Source: Thalassotalea sp. 273M-4
GTDB taxonomy: Bacteria; Pseudomonadota; Gammaproteobacteria; Enterobacterales; Alteromonadaceae
Length of the DNA: 64,000 nt
Reading direction: 5' to 3'
Assembly (NCBI RefSeq): GCF_041410465.1
Contig: NZ_CP166961.1
Span: 1,860,001-1,924,000, forward strand
Shown here: piece after piece, positions 34,909-49,900 of the stretch
How the letters are laid out: every line of letters starts with the position of its first letter
How positions within the stretch are numbered: position 1 is the first letter of the stretch
Translations under genes and position numbers: made by a program
The notes under the pieces: generated by a model
The model's database searches: none
What the model saw: the letters and a program-made list of their open reading frames with translations, nothing else
What the model was told of the DNA's origin: nothing

Positions 34909-37590
34909 TTATTTCGACTTTTCTTTAGTCGTAGCTTTTTTGGCGGGCTTTTTAGCAACTTTCTTTTTGGTTTGCTCTTCTACCCATTTACCATCAACAT
35001 ATTTAGCAACCCAACCGGTAGCTTTGCCATCAACTTCGGTCATCACATATTGTTCTTTGGTCTTACGAGCAAAGCGCACAATAGCTTCATTGCCATCAGG
35101 GTCTTTTTGCGGTGCATCGGCTAAATAATAAAACTTAGGTGAAATACGATCACGAAAACGATGCAATTCAGCGACTTTAGGCGCTCGTGTTTCCCGTGAT
35201 TTAGGGAAAGTACTCGCTGCTAAGAAAATCCCAGCGGCTCCATCACGTAATTTGAAAAAAGCGTCTGACTTTTCACACAACAGCTCTGGTAAATCGACAG
35301 GGTCTTCTTTTGGTGGCGCAGCTTCGCCGTTGGCAAGTAATTTACGCGTATTTTTACAATCTGGATTAGTACAATCAAAGTACTTACCAAAGCGACCGTT
35401 TTTAAGTTCCATGTCAGACTGACAGCGATCACACTCAAGCACTGGGCCATCGTAACCTTTGATTTTAAACTCGCCCTGCTCAACTTGGTAACCATCACAA
35501 ACTGGATTATTACCACAGACGTGTAGTTTGCGTTTTTCGTCAATAAGGTAGCTGTCCATCGCCGTGCCACATTTGTCACAGCGACGCATGGCTCGAAGGG
35601 CTTCGGTTTCCTCATCAATCGAGGTTACGTTTTCAGCTTCATCGCCTGGGGTTAAGTTCATGGTCTGAGTACAGCGTTCTTTGGGCGGTAAGCTATAGCC
35701 AGAACACCCTAAAAACACCCCGGTAGATGCGGTGCGAATCCCCATCTTACGGCCACAGGTTGGACAATCTATGTCGGTTAACACAGGCAAGTTTGGCTGC
35801 ATCCCACCTTGTTCAACATCTTTATCGGCTTGTTCTAGTTGCTGAGTAAAGTTTTGGTAGAACTCGCTAAGAACATTCTTCCAATACGCTTTATCGGCAG
35901 CAATATCGTCAAGCTTGGTTTCCATATTGGCGGTAAAGTCGTAACTCATTAAGTCTTCAAAGCTACCAGATAAACTGTCGGTAACAATCTCGCCCATTTT
36001 TTCGGCGTAAAAACGTTTACCCTCTAAGCGCACGTAACCACGGTCTTGAATGGTTGAAATAATTGAGGCATAGGTCGATGGGCGACCAATACTGCGCTTT
36101 TCAAGCTCTTTTACCAAAGATGCTTCGCCGTAGCGAGCCACTGGCTTGGTAAAATGTTGCGTCGGTTCAAGGTGCTCTAAGGTGAGCGCATCACCAACGG
36201 CTAAATCCGGTAAGTGAACATCTTTTTCACTGCCAGTTTTATTGGCAGCAAGACTATGTACTTTGGTCCAACCATCAAAGCGCATCACTCGGCCTTTCGC
36301 TTTTAAGTCATATTTATCTGCACTAACGGTTATGGTACTAACATCATAACGAGCAGCCGTCATTTGACAAGCAACGAATTGACGCCAAATAAGATCATAC
36401 AATCTGCGAGCATCGGCTTCCATATTATCAAGCATGGCGGCTTCAACAAACACATTCGATGGACGAATAGCCTCATGCGCTTCTTGGGCGTTAGACTTAG
36501 CACCATACACTTTTGGTTTATCGTGTAAGTAATTCTCACCAAAGTTTTTCAAAATATAATCACGACAGCTATCAACCGCATCTTTGCTTAAATTGGTTGA
36601 GTCTGTTCGCATATAGGTAATATGACCGGCTTCATATAAACGTTGTGCTAAGCCCATAGTCCGCTTTACCCCAAAACCTAAGCGAGTACTCGCCGCTTGT
36701 TGCAAGGTAGAGGTAATAAAAGGAGCTGAAGACTGACTTTTAGACGGTTTGTCTTCTCGTTTACTGACTCGATATTGGGCTTGTTCTAGGGTTTGAACAG
36801 CATTTTTGGTATCAGTTTCATTGTTTGGCTTAAAAGCTTTGCCATTGAAATGGGTAACGTCAAGCTTTAACGCTTGCTTATCTTTAGACAAGGTGTCTGC
36901 TTCAATTTCCCAATATTCTTCAGGAACAAAGGCTTTAATTTCACGCTCACGCTCAACAACCAGCTTTACCGCCACCGATTGAACGCGCCCGGCAGATAAA
37001 CCACGCGCTACTTTTTTCCACAGTAAAGGGCTGACCATAAACCCCACAACACGGTCTAAAAAGCGACGCGCTTGTTGGGCATTAACCCCATTAATATTAA
37101 GCTCACCTGGTTCTTTAAACGCTTGTTGAATAGCACTTTGGGTAATTTCATTAAATACCACACGGCGAAAACGCTCTTCGTCGCCACCAATAATTTCTTT
37201 CAAGTGCCAAGCAATGGCTTCTCCTTCGCGGTCCAAATCGGTTGCGAGATAAACCTTATCGGCTTTTTCTGCCAAAGCTTTTAGTTCATTCACCACCTTT
37301 TCTTTGCCCGGTAATACAGAATACGTTGCTTCCCAATCTTTTTCCGGATTAATGCCCATGCGGTTAAATAAAGAAATCTTGTCGCGCTTTTTCTTATATT
37401 TTTCCTTTTGCGCTGGCGTCATCTTGCGGACCTCGGCCGGAGATTTGGTAGGTGCCTTTTTACCGGTCCCACTTGTTGGCAAGTCACGCACATGCCCTAC
37501 ACTGGACTTTACAATGTAGTCTTTACCAAGATATTTGTTAATTGTCTTCGCTTTAGCTGGCGACTCGACAATTACCAGAGATTTTGCCAT
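34909..37590 (-). CDS. topA: DNA topoisomerase I
   Basis: An 893-residue type IA topoisomerase that relaxes negative supercoils. It has an N-terminal Toprim domain ([34 protein letters not shown]), [20 protein letters not shown], and the active-site tyrosine in [34 protein letters not shown] is also present. The C-terminal part carries zinc ribbons ([24 protein letters not shown] with CTNPDC) and a Lys-rich tail ([19 protein letters not shown]). Length is slightly above E. coli TopA (865). The upstream gap 37591-37918 is AT-rich and should hold its promoter; I see no other gene there. Confidence 0.97.
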   Translation of the reverse strand: MAKSLVIVESPAKAKTINKYLGKDYIVKSSVGHVRDLPTSGTGKKAPTKSPAEVRKMTPAQKEKYKKKRDKISLFNRMGINPEKDWEATYSVLPGKEKVVNELKALAEKADKVYLATDLDREGEAIAWHLKEIIGGDEERFRRVVFNEITQSAIQQAFKEPGELNINGVNAQQARRFLDRVVGFMVSPLLWKKVARGLSAGRVQSVAVKLVVEREREIKAFVPEEYWEIEADTLSKDKQALKLDVTHFNGKAFKPNNETDTKNAVQTLEQAQYRVSKREDKPSKSQSSAPFITSTLQQAASTRLGFGVKRTMGLAQRLYEAGHITYMRTDSTNLSKDAVDSCRDYILKNFGENYLHDKPKVYGAKSNAQEAHEAIRPSNVFVEAAMLDNMEADARRLYDLIWRQFVACQMTAARYDVSTITVSADKYDLKAKGRVMRFDGWTKVHSLAANKTGSEKDVHLPDLAVGDALTLEHLEPTQHFTKPVARYGEASLVKELEKRSIGRPSTYASIISTIQDRGYVRLEGKRFYAEKMGEIVTDSLSGSFEDLMSYDFTANMETKLDDIAADKAYWKNVLSEFYQNFTQQLEQADKDVEQGGMQPNLPVLTDIDCPTCGRKMGIRTASTGVFLGCSGYSLPPKERCTQTMNLTPGDEAENVTSIDEETEALRAMRRCDKCGTAMDSYLIDEKRKLHVCGNNPVCDGYQVEQGEFKIKGYDGPVLECDRCQSDMELKNGRFGKYFDCTNPDCKNTRKLLANGEAAPPKEDPVDLPELLCEKSDAFFKLRDGAAGIFLAASTFPKSRETRAPKVAELHRFRDRISPKFYYLADAPQKDPDGNEAIVRFARKTKEQYVMTEVDGKATGWVAKYVDGKWVEEQTKKKVAKKPAKKATTKEKSK

Positions 37591-37918
37591 AAGTGTATTC
37601 TTTCCTGTTCATCAGGTTTGCTTATTTACTGTTTCTATAAATTTCTGTTTATCAGAGTAAATAAATCAATCAGCTGTAAATTTATGAATTGCTATTAGGT
37701 ATATATGGAAAATTTCCCAGTTACAAGCAATTATTTTCACTTTGAGAATTTCTTTTTTTCAATAAAAGGTTCATTTTCAGTGTTTTTCTCGGCGCCATCA
37801 TAATAAAGAACCTAGTTAGATTTAAAGCAATATTTCGATTTTTTCTGATTTTCATAACTGTTTGTCTATAAATTAAACATAAGCAAGGTTTAGCTTTAAA
37901 CCTTTCTCCTTAAACAAA

Positions 37919-37942
37919 AAAGGCTTCTATTAAGAAGCCTTT
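37919..37942 (-). terminator. Intrinsic terminator of the giant repeat gene
   Basis: A perfect 9-bp stem (AAAGGCTTC with GAAGCCTTT) and a 6-base loop. On the minus strand a T-run follows. It lies about 20 bases after the stop codon. Confidence 0.85.
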
Positions 37943-37961
37943 TAACTAACTGTCCATTTTT

Positions 37962-40900
37962 TTAAGGTGTCACTGGTGCTGCCGCTGTTATTTCAACATC
38001 AATTCCTTGATAGACAGTACTAATACCACTAGGGCTGACTACTTCTACGATTAACTTACCATTTTTAGGTTCTTCAGAACCGACAATTGATACAGCGAAG
38101 ATACGCCCACCATTAGTGTTTTCACTTGGCCAAACAAATGAGTCTGGACCTTCTATAGTGCCTGCTGTGGTCGAGAATTTCACTGTCGTACCAAATGGCA
38201 TTGGTTGACTATTAATGTCAGAAATAAACACACTGGCGCCTGCTGTGCCTTCACCTGTAATATTAACGACTGTATCGCTTGAGTTATCAATCGACTCGTG
38301 ATCATCTGGCGTTTGATCTGCTGATATGAGGGCTTCACCACTTGCCATTATTAACACAAAAGAGCCGCGAACATTTAAGGACTTGAAATTATCTGTACAA
38401 TTACCCGTATTATCCGCAGCACACAAACTACCCGTGTATTTCCCATCGGCCGGATCAAACGTACCACTTTTGTTGAAATCGACAAAATCGTCATGCCCAT
38501 CAGAGGCTATTTCGTCGAACTGGCCATCTTCATCACTATCTAAAAAGGCTTCCGGTAAATCATATGGGGTACCGCTAACATCTTTGCCGGTATAACCGTT
38601 CTGACCTTTAAAGGCGTCCACGTCTGCTAAATCAAAACGGCCATTTCCATTTAAATCTGCAAACGATTCTTCACCAATTGCGGTTGCTAAAACAGTCACT
38701 CGACCATCTATTGGACGTGGGTTTTGACCAGTCCAAGTGACAACACAACGACCATCTTCTGTCACACATGAAGGTTCGATAACTCCACCTTCGGTGGTGA
38801 AATATACCGCTGTGCCATCAGGAACGGGGTTGTTAAATGCATCGCCCAGACGCGCTGTTATTTCTACGGTGGTATCATCAATATTCCAAGCTTCAGCATT
38901 ATAGTATTCAGCCGACAATGAAAAACTGTCTTGATCTGGAATACCCGTAGAAATAACCAGCATGCTTGATTGAGTCGCTATTCGTGGTGATGAACCTCGG
39001 ATCTCTGCAGTAACTCGAACTGAAGTTGCAATCGTGCCTGAATTAACCACAGTTTGTACGAAACCATTTTCGTCAGGTTTTGCTGATGGCGGGTCTAGGG
39101 TTATACCACCAACATCCGTATTTAGACTAAAATCAACATCGACATCAGTATCTGAAACAGGTTTGCCGTTGGTATCTAAAAGTTGAAATATAACAGTTGA
39201 TGTTTCATTACCGCCAACACCTTGCAATGATATATTTTCAGGTGTCGCACTAACAAATTGAATGCTGCCAGCACTTGCCGGTTCAATTTTAACGGCCGTT
39301 GTTGCGGTTAAATTAATCCCACCAGCATTGGCGCTTACAGTAATTTGATCATCACCAACACAACCGTCGGCTCGATAAGTACTCGATGCTTTTCCAGCTC
39401 GGCTTATTACCGGCGAGCTTAATATTGCTTCACCAGAAATCGCACAATTAGAACTGAAGAATACTTCAACTGGCGAGTTATATGGCGTATAGATAGGCTC
39501 GCCAGTTATACTGTCTAAAGCCTGCTCTCCTGTTACAGGATCTATTTCAGGAACCAATATATCAACACTTACAGAGGTTGTACCACCGGCTGATATTGTT
39601 GCTTCTCCAAGCTCTGCTTGGCCTTTAACAAATGGTGTGCCACTACCCATTTCTAGATTAGTTGCACCGACCACAATCAAGGCTTCACCAAATTCGCCAT
39701 CTTTTAATCTCGCCGTTATAGTCCCTGCACCTAGTTTATCACCTGCGAAAATATCAATAATCGCTTGATTGTTTTCGTCAGTGATGGCCGTTGGGATAGG
39801 GATTTCACCAATGTCACTACTAAAGGTCACAATAACCGGTGAATCAATCCCCTTTACGGTAGCAATAAGTTGCCCAGGGGTGGTTGTATTAATCACTGTA
39901 ATTTCATCAGTTGTATCTGGTGTTACCATGACCACATCAACAGTTATTTCGGTGGTTTGGTCACCTTTAGTATAGAAACTCACGGCACCTTTGACGTCTT
40001 TGCTCGTAGCCGTTAGCACTGATGCACCTTCAACAGCACCCGCTGTTAGAGTAATCGATGCCACACCATCAGTCAGCACACCATCTATTTCAACAGTTTG
40101 GGTTAATGCGGTACCAAAAACTGGATCGAGAATACCTAACACAGTTTCAAAGGCAATAACTTCACCATTAATGCCATCACCATTAGCATCCTTCAAAATG
40201 GCGATTACTTTTGCAGGTTTAGTTTTGTCAATAGATGACGTTTCATTACCTGCATCGTCAAGAAGCTTCAACTCTAAAGATGTCCCTATTGGCGCGGTAT
40301 CGACTTCTGCATCGCCTTCTGTTTGAAATGCTAAACTGTCACTAGCCCCTGTTGATAATGTTGCCGTCAACATACCAGCTCCTTTTATCGAGCCAGCGGT
40401 GACGGTAATTTCAGCAATACCCTGTTCATTGGTTAAGGCTGTTCCTGAAAATGGATCCAGTTCACCAATTGTTGCAGAAAACTCTACAATCTCGCGTGCA
40501 ACGGGTAAGCCATTCTCAAAAACCCTAGCTTTAGCCGTTGCTGGACTCTTCGCATCAATATGCGTAACCGGCATGCTAAGAAGGATCTCTTTGCCAATCA
40601 CTTTTGGAGTATCACCCAAGGTTTCAAAGCTTAAACTGTCGCTTTCACCACTAACTAATTTAGCGCTAACAATACCTGTACCTTTAACGCTACCCGCTTT
40701 AAGTGTTATGCTCGCTTCACCTGATGCATTAGTCATAGCTGTCCCGGTGAATGGAAAAAACACACCGATACTGGATGAAAACTCAACTACTTCTCCTGAA
40801 ATTGGAATGTTAGCAGCGTCTGTTACTTTAAAAATCACTTCAATAGGTTGTGCATCACTAATAGGCTCAAGTGATGATAATCTCATCGCTACAACTTTAG

Positions 40901-43900
40901 TGTTAGGTACTGAAGGTATAGCTTCAGTTATTTCATAATCAACGTAGGCTGTGGCTTGATTCGTTAACGTTGCGGTAGCGACACCAGCACCGTTTTCAGA
41001 ACCTGCGAGTAAAGTAATAGTAGCAACCCCCAAATCATCGGTAAGTGCTGTTCCAGAATTTGGTGAGAGCTGACCTAATGTAGAGGCAAAGTTGACCACT
41101 TCACCAGCCATTGGCACCGTGTTTTCTGTAACAAGTACCGTTAAGGTTGCTGGTTGAGTAGGCGTAACTGAGGATGATGAAATATGAATTTGTACATCCT
41201 TGCCAACAACTTTAGACTCATCGCCTTCTGTTGCAAAACCTATGGTATCAAATTCTTGCGTCGTTAACGTCGCGCGAATTAAACCGGCACCTTTTATTTC
41301 ACCAGCCGAAATATTAATGGTTGCATAGCCGTTTTCATCGGTTAACGCACTGCCAGACGTCGGATTTATCACACCTAACGAGGTAGAAAAGTTAACGACT
41401 TCATAGGGTACACCACCTTGCGAATCAGTGACATATGCAGTAACTGTTGCAGGGTTTTCTGCACTCACATTATAAGAAGAGATGCTCAGTGAAACCGCTT
41501 TGTTACCTTCAGCTAATTGATCGCCTAGGGTTTGAAAAGTAACGGATGCCGTCGCACCATTGTCAAGTGTTACGCTCGCAACACCCGCACCCTGAGTAGT
41601 ACCTGGAGCAAGCTTAATAAACGCAACTCCACTGTCATTGGTTAACGCCGTACCCGACGTTGGGAATAATGAACCAAGGGTTGATGAAAAATTCACTACT
41701 TCGCCAGAGGCATTGCCATCACTATCAGTAACCGTTGCTTTTAACGTCGCAACATTGGTTTTGCTAATCGCATTAGTCCCAATTGCTTGCCCCTGTGAAT
41801 CTATCAACTCTAGCGTAACCGTCTTATCTAAAACAGGGACCACATCACCTTCAGTCTCAAATCCAATCGAGTCAAATTCACCACTGGCAAGCGCTGCGGT
41901 AAGAAGTGCTGCACCTTTTACCGTACCCGCTGTTAAAGTAATTTCAGCAATACCACCGTCTTTGGTTAATGCACTACCCGATACTGGGTCGAACACACCT
42001 AAGCTGCTTGAGAAGTTAACCACTTCATCGTTAAGACCAGCACCTTTTTCATCGCTCACTTTAACGCGCACAATCGCCTCTTCAGTGGCACTGATGGTGC
42101 TGATAAACAAACCGGTGTTCTTACTAACTAAGCCAACAATCTCAATTTGCTTACCCGTAACCGCTGCATTGCCATCGCCTTTTGATGCGAAGTTCACTTG
42201 ACCTACCGCACCCGATGGGATAACCGCGGTAATCGTACCCGCACCTTCAACGTCTCCTGCGTGTAACTGAATACGTGCTGTACCATCGGAGCCAGTGAGT
42301 ACGGTACCTGATGATGGCGACAAGAAGCCTAAGTCGGTGGCAAAGGTCACTACTTCATTTACTCTTGGAGTTTCAAAACCATCAACCTTATCGGTTAACT
42401 TCACATTTACCCAAATAAACTCTTCACCCGTTACTTCTGTTACAGTAGTTTTTGAAGTATCAACATCTGACTGTTTGGTTAATGTTAATGTCACTTTTGT
42501 TGGCTCTGGTCCTGTGACAATGATTTCATCACCTGCGGTTTCAAAACCAATACTGTCGGTAGCAAAGTTGCTTAAGGTTGCAACCACCGTACCCGCACCT
42601 TCAATGGTACCTGCACTTAACGTAATTCTGGCTTCACCCGAAATATCGGTTAATGCCGTACCCGAGACTGGACTTAGCAAACCAAGCGATGATGAAAATT
42701 CAACCACTTCACCTTTAACGCCATCGCCATTTTCATCAGTCACTTTCGCAACGATGGTAGCGCTGTAATTCGCGTTTATCTTGTTCTTATTGTCATCTGT
42801 AATGCTTGGATTGTCTTGTGGTAGCTCAATATCAAGCGCTACTTTGTTACCTTCAACAAGCACAGTATCACCTAAGGTTTCAAACCCTAAGTTATCGGTT
42901 TCACCTGAGCGCAATTTCGCGGTAACAATACCCGCACCTTTTACACTACCCGCTTTTAACGTGATGGTCGCAATACCATCTTTATCCGTTAATGCGGTTC
43001 CAGTGAATGGGTCTAGAACACCAAGGCTTGCTGAAAACTCAACAACCTCTGCTACGACAGCATCGTCATTTTCATCCGTCACTTTAACCGTGATGGTTGC
43101 AAAGTTTGCATCTGAAATGGTATTAGGCGCATCCGCATTAGGCTCTTCAAGAGCCAAACTCATCTCAAGAATTTTACCTTCAGCTAATTGATCGCCTAGG
43201 GTTTGAAAAGTAACGGATGCCGTCGCACCATTATCTAAAGTAACAGTCGCAACACCCGCACCCTGAGTAGTACCTGGGGCAAGTTTAATGACTGCAACAC
43301 CATCTTCGTTCGTTAACGCCGTACCCGATGCTGGAAATAATGAACCTAAGGTTGATGAGAAATTCACTACCTCGCCAGAGGCATTGCCATCACTATCGGT
43401 AACGGTTGCGATTAACTTAGCCACATTGGTTTTGCTAATTGCATTAGTCCCAATTGCTTGCCCCTGTGAATCTATCAACTCTAGCGTAACCGTCTTATCT
43501 AAAACAGGGACCACATCACCTTCAGTCTCAAATCCAATCGAGTCAAATTCACCACTGGCAAGCGCTGCGGTAAGAAGTGCTGCACCTTTTACCGTACCCG
43601 CTGTTAAAGTAATTTCAGCAATACCACCGTCTTTGGTTAATGCACTACCCGATACTGGGTCGAACACACCTAAGCTGCTTGAGAAGTTAACCACTTCATC
43701 GTTAAGACCAGCACCTTTTTCATCGCTCACTTTAACGCGCACAATCGCCTCTTCAGTGGCACTGATGGTGCTGATAAACAAACCGGTGTTCTTACTAACT
43801 AAGCCAACAATCTCAATTTGCTTACCCGTAACCGCTGCATTGCCATCGCCTTTTGATGCGAAGTTCACTTGACCTACCGCACCCGATGGGATAACCGCGG

Positions 43901-46900
43901 TAATCGTACCCGCACCTTCAACGTCTCCTGCGTGTAACTGAATACGTGCTGTACCATCGGAGCCAGTGAGTACGGTACCTGATGATGGCGACAAGAAGCC
44001 TAAGTCGGTGGCAAAGGTCACTACTTCATTTACTCTTGGAGTTTCAAAACCATCAACCTTATCGGTTAACTTCACATTTACCCAAATAAACTCTTCACCC
44101 GTTACTTCTGTTACAGTAGTTTTTGAAGTATCAACATCTGACTGTTTGGTTAATGTTAATGTCACTTTTGTTGGCTCTGGTCCTGTGACAATGATTTCAT
44201 CACCTGCGGTTTCAAAACCAATACTGTCGGTAGCAAAGTTGCTTAAGGTTGCAACCACCGTACCCGCACCTTCAATGGTACCTGCACTTAACGTAATTCT
44301 GGCTTCACCCGAAATATCGGTTAATGCCGTACCCGAGACTGGACTTAGCAAACCAAGCGATGATGAAAATTCAACCACTTCACCTTTAACGCCATCGCCA
44401 TTTTCATCAGTCACTTTCGCAACGATGGTAGCGCTGTAATTCGCGTTTATCTTGTTCTTATTGTCATCTGTAATGCTTGGATTGTCTTGTGGTAGCTCAA
44501 TATCAAGCGCTACTTTGTTACCTTCAACAAGCACAGTATCACCTAAGGTTTCAAACCCTAAGTTATCGGTTTCACCTGAGCGCAATTTCGCGGTAACAAT
44601 ACCCGCACCTTTTACACTACCCGCTTTTAACGTGATGGTCGCAATACCATCTTTATCCGTTAATGCGGTTCCAGTGAATGGGTCTAGAACACCAAGGCTT
44701 GCTGAAAACTCAACAACCTCTGCTACGACAGCATCGTCATTTTCATCCGTCACTTTAACCGTGATGGTTGCAAAGTTTGCATCTGAAATGGTATTAGGCG
44801 CATCCGCATTAGGCTCTTCAAGAGCCAAACTCATCTCAAGAATTTTACCTTCAGCTAATTGATCGCCTAGGGTTTGAAAAGTAACGGATGCCGTCGCACC
44901 ATTGTCAAGTGTTACGCTCGCAACACCCGCACCCTGAGTAGTACCTGGAGCAAGCTTAATAAACGCAACTCCACTGTCATTGGTTAACGCCGTACCCGAC
45001 GTTGGGAATAATGAACCAAGGGTTGATGAAAAATTCACTACTTCGCCAGAGGCATTGCCATCACTATCAGTAACCGTTGCTTTTAACGTCGCAACATTGG
45101 TTTTGCTAATCGCATTAGTCCCAATTGCTTGCCCCTGTGAATCTATCAACTCTAGCGTAACCGTCTTATCTAAAACAGGGACCACATCACCTTCAGTCTC
45201 AAATCCAATCGAGTCAAATTCACCACTGGCAAGCGCTGCGGTAAGAAGTGCTGCACCTTTTACCGTACCCGCTGTTAAAGTAATTTCAGCAATACCACCG
45301 TCTTTGGTTAATGCACTACCCGATACTGGGTCGAACACACCTAAGCTGCTTGAGAAGTTAACCACTTCATCGTTAAGACCAGCACCTTTTTCATCGCTCA
45401 CTTTAACGCGCACAATCGCCTCTTCAGTGGCACTGATGGTGCTGATAAACAAACCGGTGTTCTTACTAACTAAGCCAACAATCTCAATTTGCTTACCCGT
45501 AACCGCTGCATTGCCATCGCCTTTTGATGCGAAGTTCACTTGACCTACCGCACCCGATGGGATAACCGCGGTAATCGTACCCGCACCTTCAACGTCTCCT
45601 GCGTGTAACTGAATACGTGCTGTACCATCGGAGCCAGTGAGTACGGTACCTGATGATGGCGACAAGAAGCCTAAGTCGGTGGCAAAGGTCACTACTTCAT
45701 TTACTCTTGGAGTTTCAAAACCATCAACCTTATCGGTTAACTTCACATTTACCCAAATAAACTCTTCACCCGTTACTTCTGTTACAGTAGTTTTTGAAGT
45801 ATCAACATCTGACTGTTTGGTTAATGTTAATGTCACTTTTGTTGGCTCTGGTCCTGTGACAATGATTTCATCACCTGCGGTTTCAAAACCAATACTGTCG
45901 GTAGCAAAGTTGCTTAAGGTTGCAACCACCGTACCCGCACCTTCAATGGTACCTGCACTTAACGTAATTCTGGCTTCACCCGAAATATCGGTTAATGCCG
46001 TACCCGAGACTGGACTTAGCAAACCAAGCGATGATGAAAATTCAACCACTTCACCTTTAACGCCATCGCCATTTTCATCAGTCACTTTCGCAACGATGGT
46101 AGCGCTGTAATTCGCGTTTATCTTGTTCTTATTGTCATCTGTAATGCTTGGATTGTCTTGTGGTAGCTCAATATCAAGCGCTACTTTGTTACCTTCAACA
46201 AGCACAGTATCACCTAAGGTTTCAAACCCTAAGTTATCGGTTTCACCTGAGCGCAATTTCGCGGTAACAATACCCGCACCTTTTACACTACCCGCTTTTA
46301 ACGTGATGGTCGCAATACCATCTTTATCCGTTAATGCGGTTCCAGTGAATGGGTCTAGAACACCAAGGCTTGCTGAAAACTCAACAACCTCTGCTACGAC
46401 AGCATCGTCATTTTCATCCGTCACTTTAACCGTGATGGTTGCAAAGTTTGCATCTGAAATGGTATTAGGCGCATCCGCATTAGGCTCTTCAAGAGCCAAA
46501 CTCATCTCAAGAATTTTACCTTCAGCTAATTGATCGCCTAGGGTTTGAAAAGTAACGGATGCCGTCGCACCATTATCTAAAGTAACAGTCGCAACACCCG
46601 CACCCTGAGTAGTACCTGGGGCAAGTTTAATGACTGCAACACCATCTTCGTTCGTTAACGCCGTACCCGATGCTGGAAATAATGAACCTAAGGTTGATGA
46701 GAAATTCACTACCTCGCCAGAGGCATTGCCATCACTATCGGTAACGGTTGCGATTAACTTAGCCACATTGGTTTTGCTAATTGCATTAGTCCCAATTGCT
46801 TGCCCCTGTGAATCTATCAACTCTAGCGTAACCGTCTTATCTAAAACAGGGACCACATCACCTTCAGTCTCAAATCCAATCGAGTCAAATTCACCACTGG

Positions 46901-49900
46901 CAAGCGCTGCGGTAAGAAGTGCTGCACCTTTTACCGTACCCGCTGTTAAAGTAATTTCAGCAATACCACCGTCTTTGGTTAATGCACTACCCGATACTGG
47001 GTCGAACACACCTAAGCTGCTTGAGAAGTTAACCACTTCATCGTTAAGACCAGCACCTTTTTCATCGCTCACTTTAACGCGCACAATCGCCTCTTCAGTG
47101 GCACTGATGGTGCTGATAAACAAACCGGTGTTCTTACTAACTAAGCCAACAATCTCAATTTGCTTACCCGTAACCGCTGCATTGCCATCGCCTTTTGATG
47201 CGAAGTTCACTTGACCTACCGCACCCGATGGGATAACCGCGGTAATCGTACCCGCACCTTCAACGTCTCCTGCGTGTAACTGAATACGTGCTGTACCATC
47301 GGAGCCAGTGAGTACGGTACCTGATGATGGCGACAAGAAGCCTAAGTCGGTGGCAAAGGTCACTACTTCATTTACTCTTGGAGTTTCAAAACCATCAACC
47401 TTATCGGTTAACTTCACATTTACCCAAATAAACTCTTCACCCGTTACTTCTGTTACAGTAGTTTTTGAAGTATCAACATCTGACTGTTTGGTTAATGTTA
47501 ATGTCACTTTTGTTGGCTCTGGTCCTGTGACAATGATTTCATCACCTGCGGTTTCAAAACCAATACTGTCGGTAGCAAAGTTGCTTAAGGTTGCAACCAC
47601 CGTACCCGCACCTTCAATGGTACCTGCACTTAACGTAATTCTGGCTTCACCCGAAATATCGGTTAATGCCGTACCCGAGACTGGACTTAGCAAACCAAGC
47701 GATGATGAAAATTCAACCACTTCACCTTTAACGCCATCGCCATTTTCATCAGTCACTTTCGCAACGATGGTAGCGCTGTAATTCGCGTTTATCTTGTTCT
47801 TATTGTCATCTGTAATGCTTGGATTGTCTTGTGGTAGCTCAATATCAAGCGCTACTTTGTTACCTTCAACAAGCACAGTATCACCTAAGGTTTCAAACCC
47901 TAAGTTATCGGTTTCACCTGAGCGCAATTTCGCGGTAACAATACCCGCACCTTTTACACTACCCGCTTTTAACGTGATGGTCGCAATACCATCTTTATCC
48001 GTTAATGCGGTTCCAGTGAATGGGTCTAGAACACCAAGGCTTGCTGAAAACTCAACAACCTCTGCTACGACAGCATCGTCATTTTCATCCGTCACTTTAA
48101 CCGTGATGGTTGCAAAGTTTGCATCTGAAATGGTATTAGGCGCATCCGCATTAGGCTCTTCAAGAGCCAAACTCATCTCAAGAATTTTACCTTCAGCTAA
48201 TTGATCGCCTAGGGTTTGAAAAGTAACGGATGCCGTCGCACCATTGTCAAGTGTTACGCTCGCAACACCCGCACCCTGAGTAGTACCTGGAGCAAGCTTA
48301 ATAAACGCAACTCCACTGTCATTGGTTAACGCCGTACCCGACGTTGGGAATAATGAACCAAGGGTTGATGAAAAATTCACTACTTCGCCAGAGGCATTGC
48401 CATCACTATCAGTAACCGTTGCTTTTAACGTCGCAACATTGGTTTTGCTAATCGCATTAGTCCCAATTGCTTGCCCCTGTGAATCTATCAACTCTAGCGT
48501 AACCGTCTTATCTAAAACAGGGACCACATCACCTTCAGTCTCAAATCCAATCGAGTCAAATTCACCACTGGCAAGCGCTGCGGTAAGAAGTGCTGCACCT
48601 TTTACCGTACCCGCTGTTAAAGTAATTTCAGCAATACCACCGTCTTTGGTTAATGCACTACCCGATACTGGGTCGAACACACCTAAGCTGCTTGAGAAGT
48701 TAACCACTTCATCGTTAAGACCAGCACCTTTTTCATCGCTCACTTTAACGCGCACAATCGCCTCTTCAGTGGCACTGATGGTGCTGATAAACAAACCGGT
48801 GTTCTTACTAACTAAGCCAACAATCTCAATTTGCTTACCCGTAACCGCTGCATTGCCATCGCCTTTTGATGCGAAGTTCACTTGACCTACCGCACCCGAT
48901 GGGATAACCGCGGTAATCGTACCCGCACCTTCAACGTCTCCTGCGTGTAACTGAATACGTGCTGTACCATCGGAGCCAGTGAGTACGGTACCTGATGATG
49001 GCGACAAGAAGCCTAAGTCGGTGGCAAAGGTCACTACTTCATTTACTCTTGGAGTTTCAAAACCATCAACCTTATCGGTTAACTTCACATTTACCCAAAT
49101 AAACTCTTCACCCGTTACTTCTGTTACAGTAGTTTTTGAAGTATCAACATCTGACTGTTTGGTTAATGTTAATGTCACTTTTGTTGGCTCTGGTCCTGTG
49201 ACAATGATTTCATCACCTGCGGTTTCAAAACCAATACTGTCGGTAGCAAAGTTGCTTAAGGTTGCAACCACCGTACCCGCACCTTCAATGGTACCTGCAC
49301 TTAACGTAATTCTGGCTTCACCCGAAATATCGGTTAATGCCGTACCCGAGACTGGACTTAGCAAACCAAGCGATGATGAAAATTCAACCACTTCACCTTT
49401 AACGCCATCGCCATTTTCATCAGTCACTTTCGCAACGATGGTAGCGCTGTAATTCGCGTTTATCTTGTTCTTATTGTCATCTGTAATGCTTGGATTGTCT
49501 TGTGGTAGCTCAATATCAAGCGCTACTTTGTTACCTTCAACAAGCACAGTATCACCTAAGGTTTCAAACCCTAAGTTATCGGTTTCACCTGAGCGCAATT
49601 TCGCGGTAACAATACCCGCACCTTTTACACTACCCGCTTTTAACGTGATGGTCGCAATACCATCTTTATCCGTTAATGCGGTTCCAGTGAATGGGTCTAG
49701 AACACCAAGGCTTGCTGAAAACTCAACAACCTCTGCTACGACAGCATCGTCATTTTCATCCGTCACTTTAACCGTGATGGTTGCAAAGTTTGCATCTGAA
49801 ATGGTATTAGGCGCATCCGCATTAGGCTCTTCAAGAGCCAAACTCATCTCAAGAATTTTACCTTCAGCTAATTGATCGCCTAGGGTTTGAAAAGTAACGG

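Noticed and set aside
37705..37803. A 32-codon plus-strand frame with an AGGT element before it, between topA and the giant gene
   Set aside because: It is Phe/Ser-rich by AT composition, has no helix or motif, and overlaps the likely topA promoter region.
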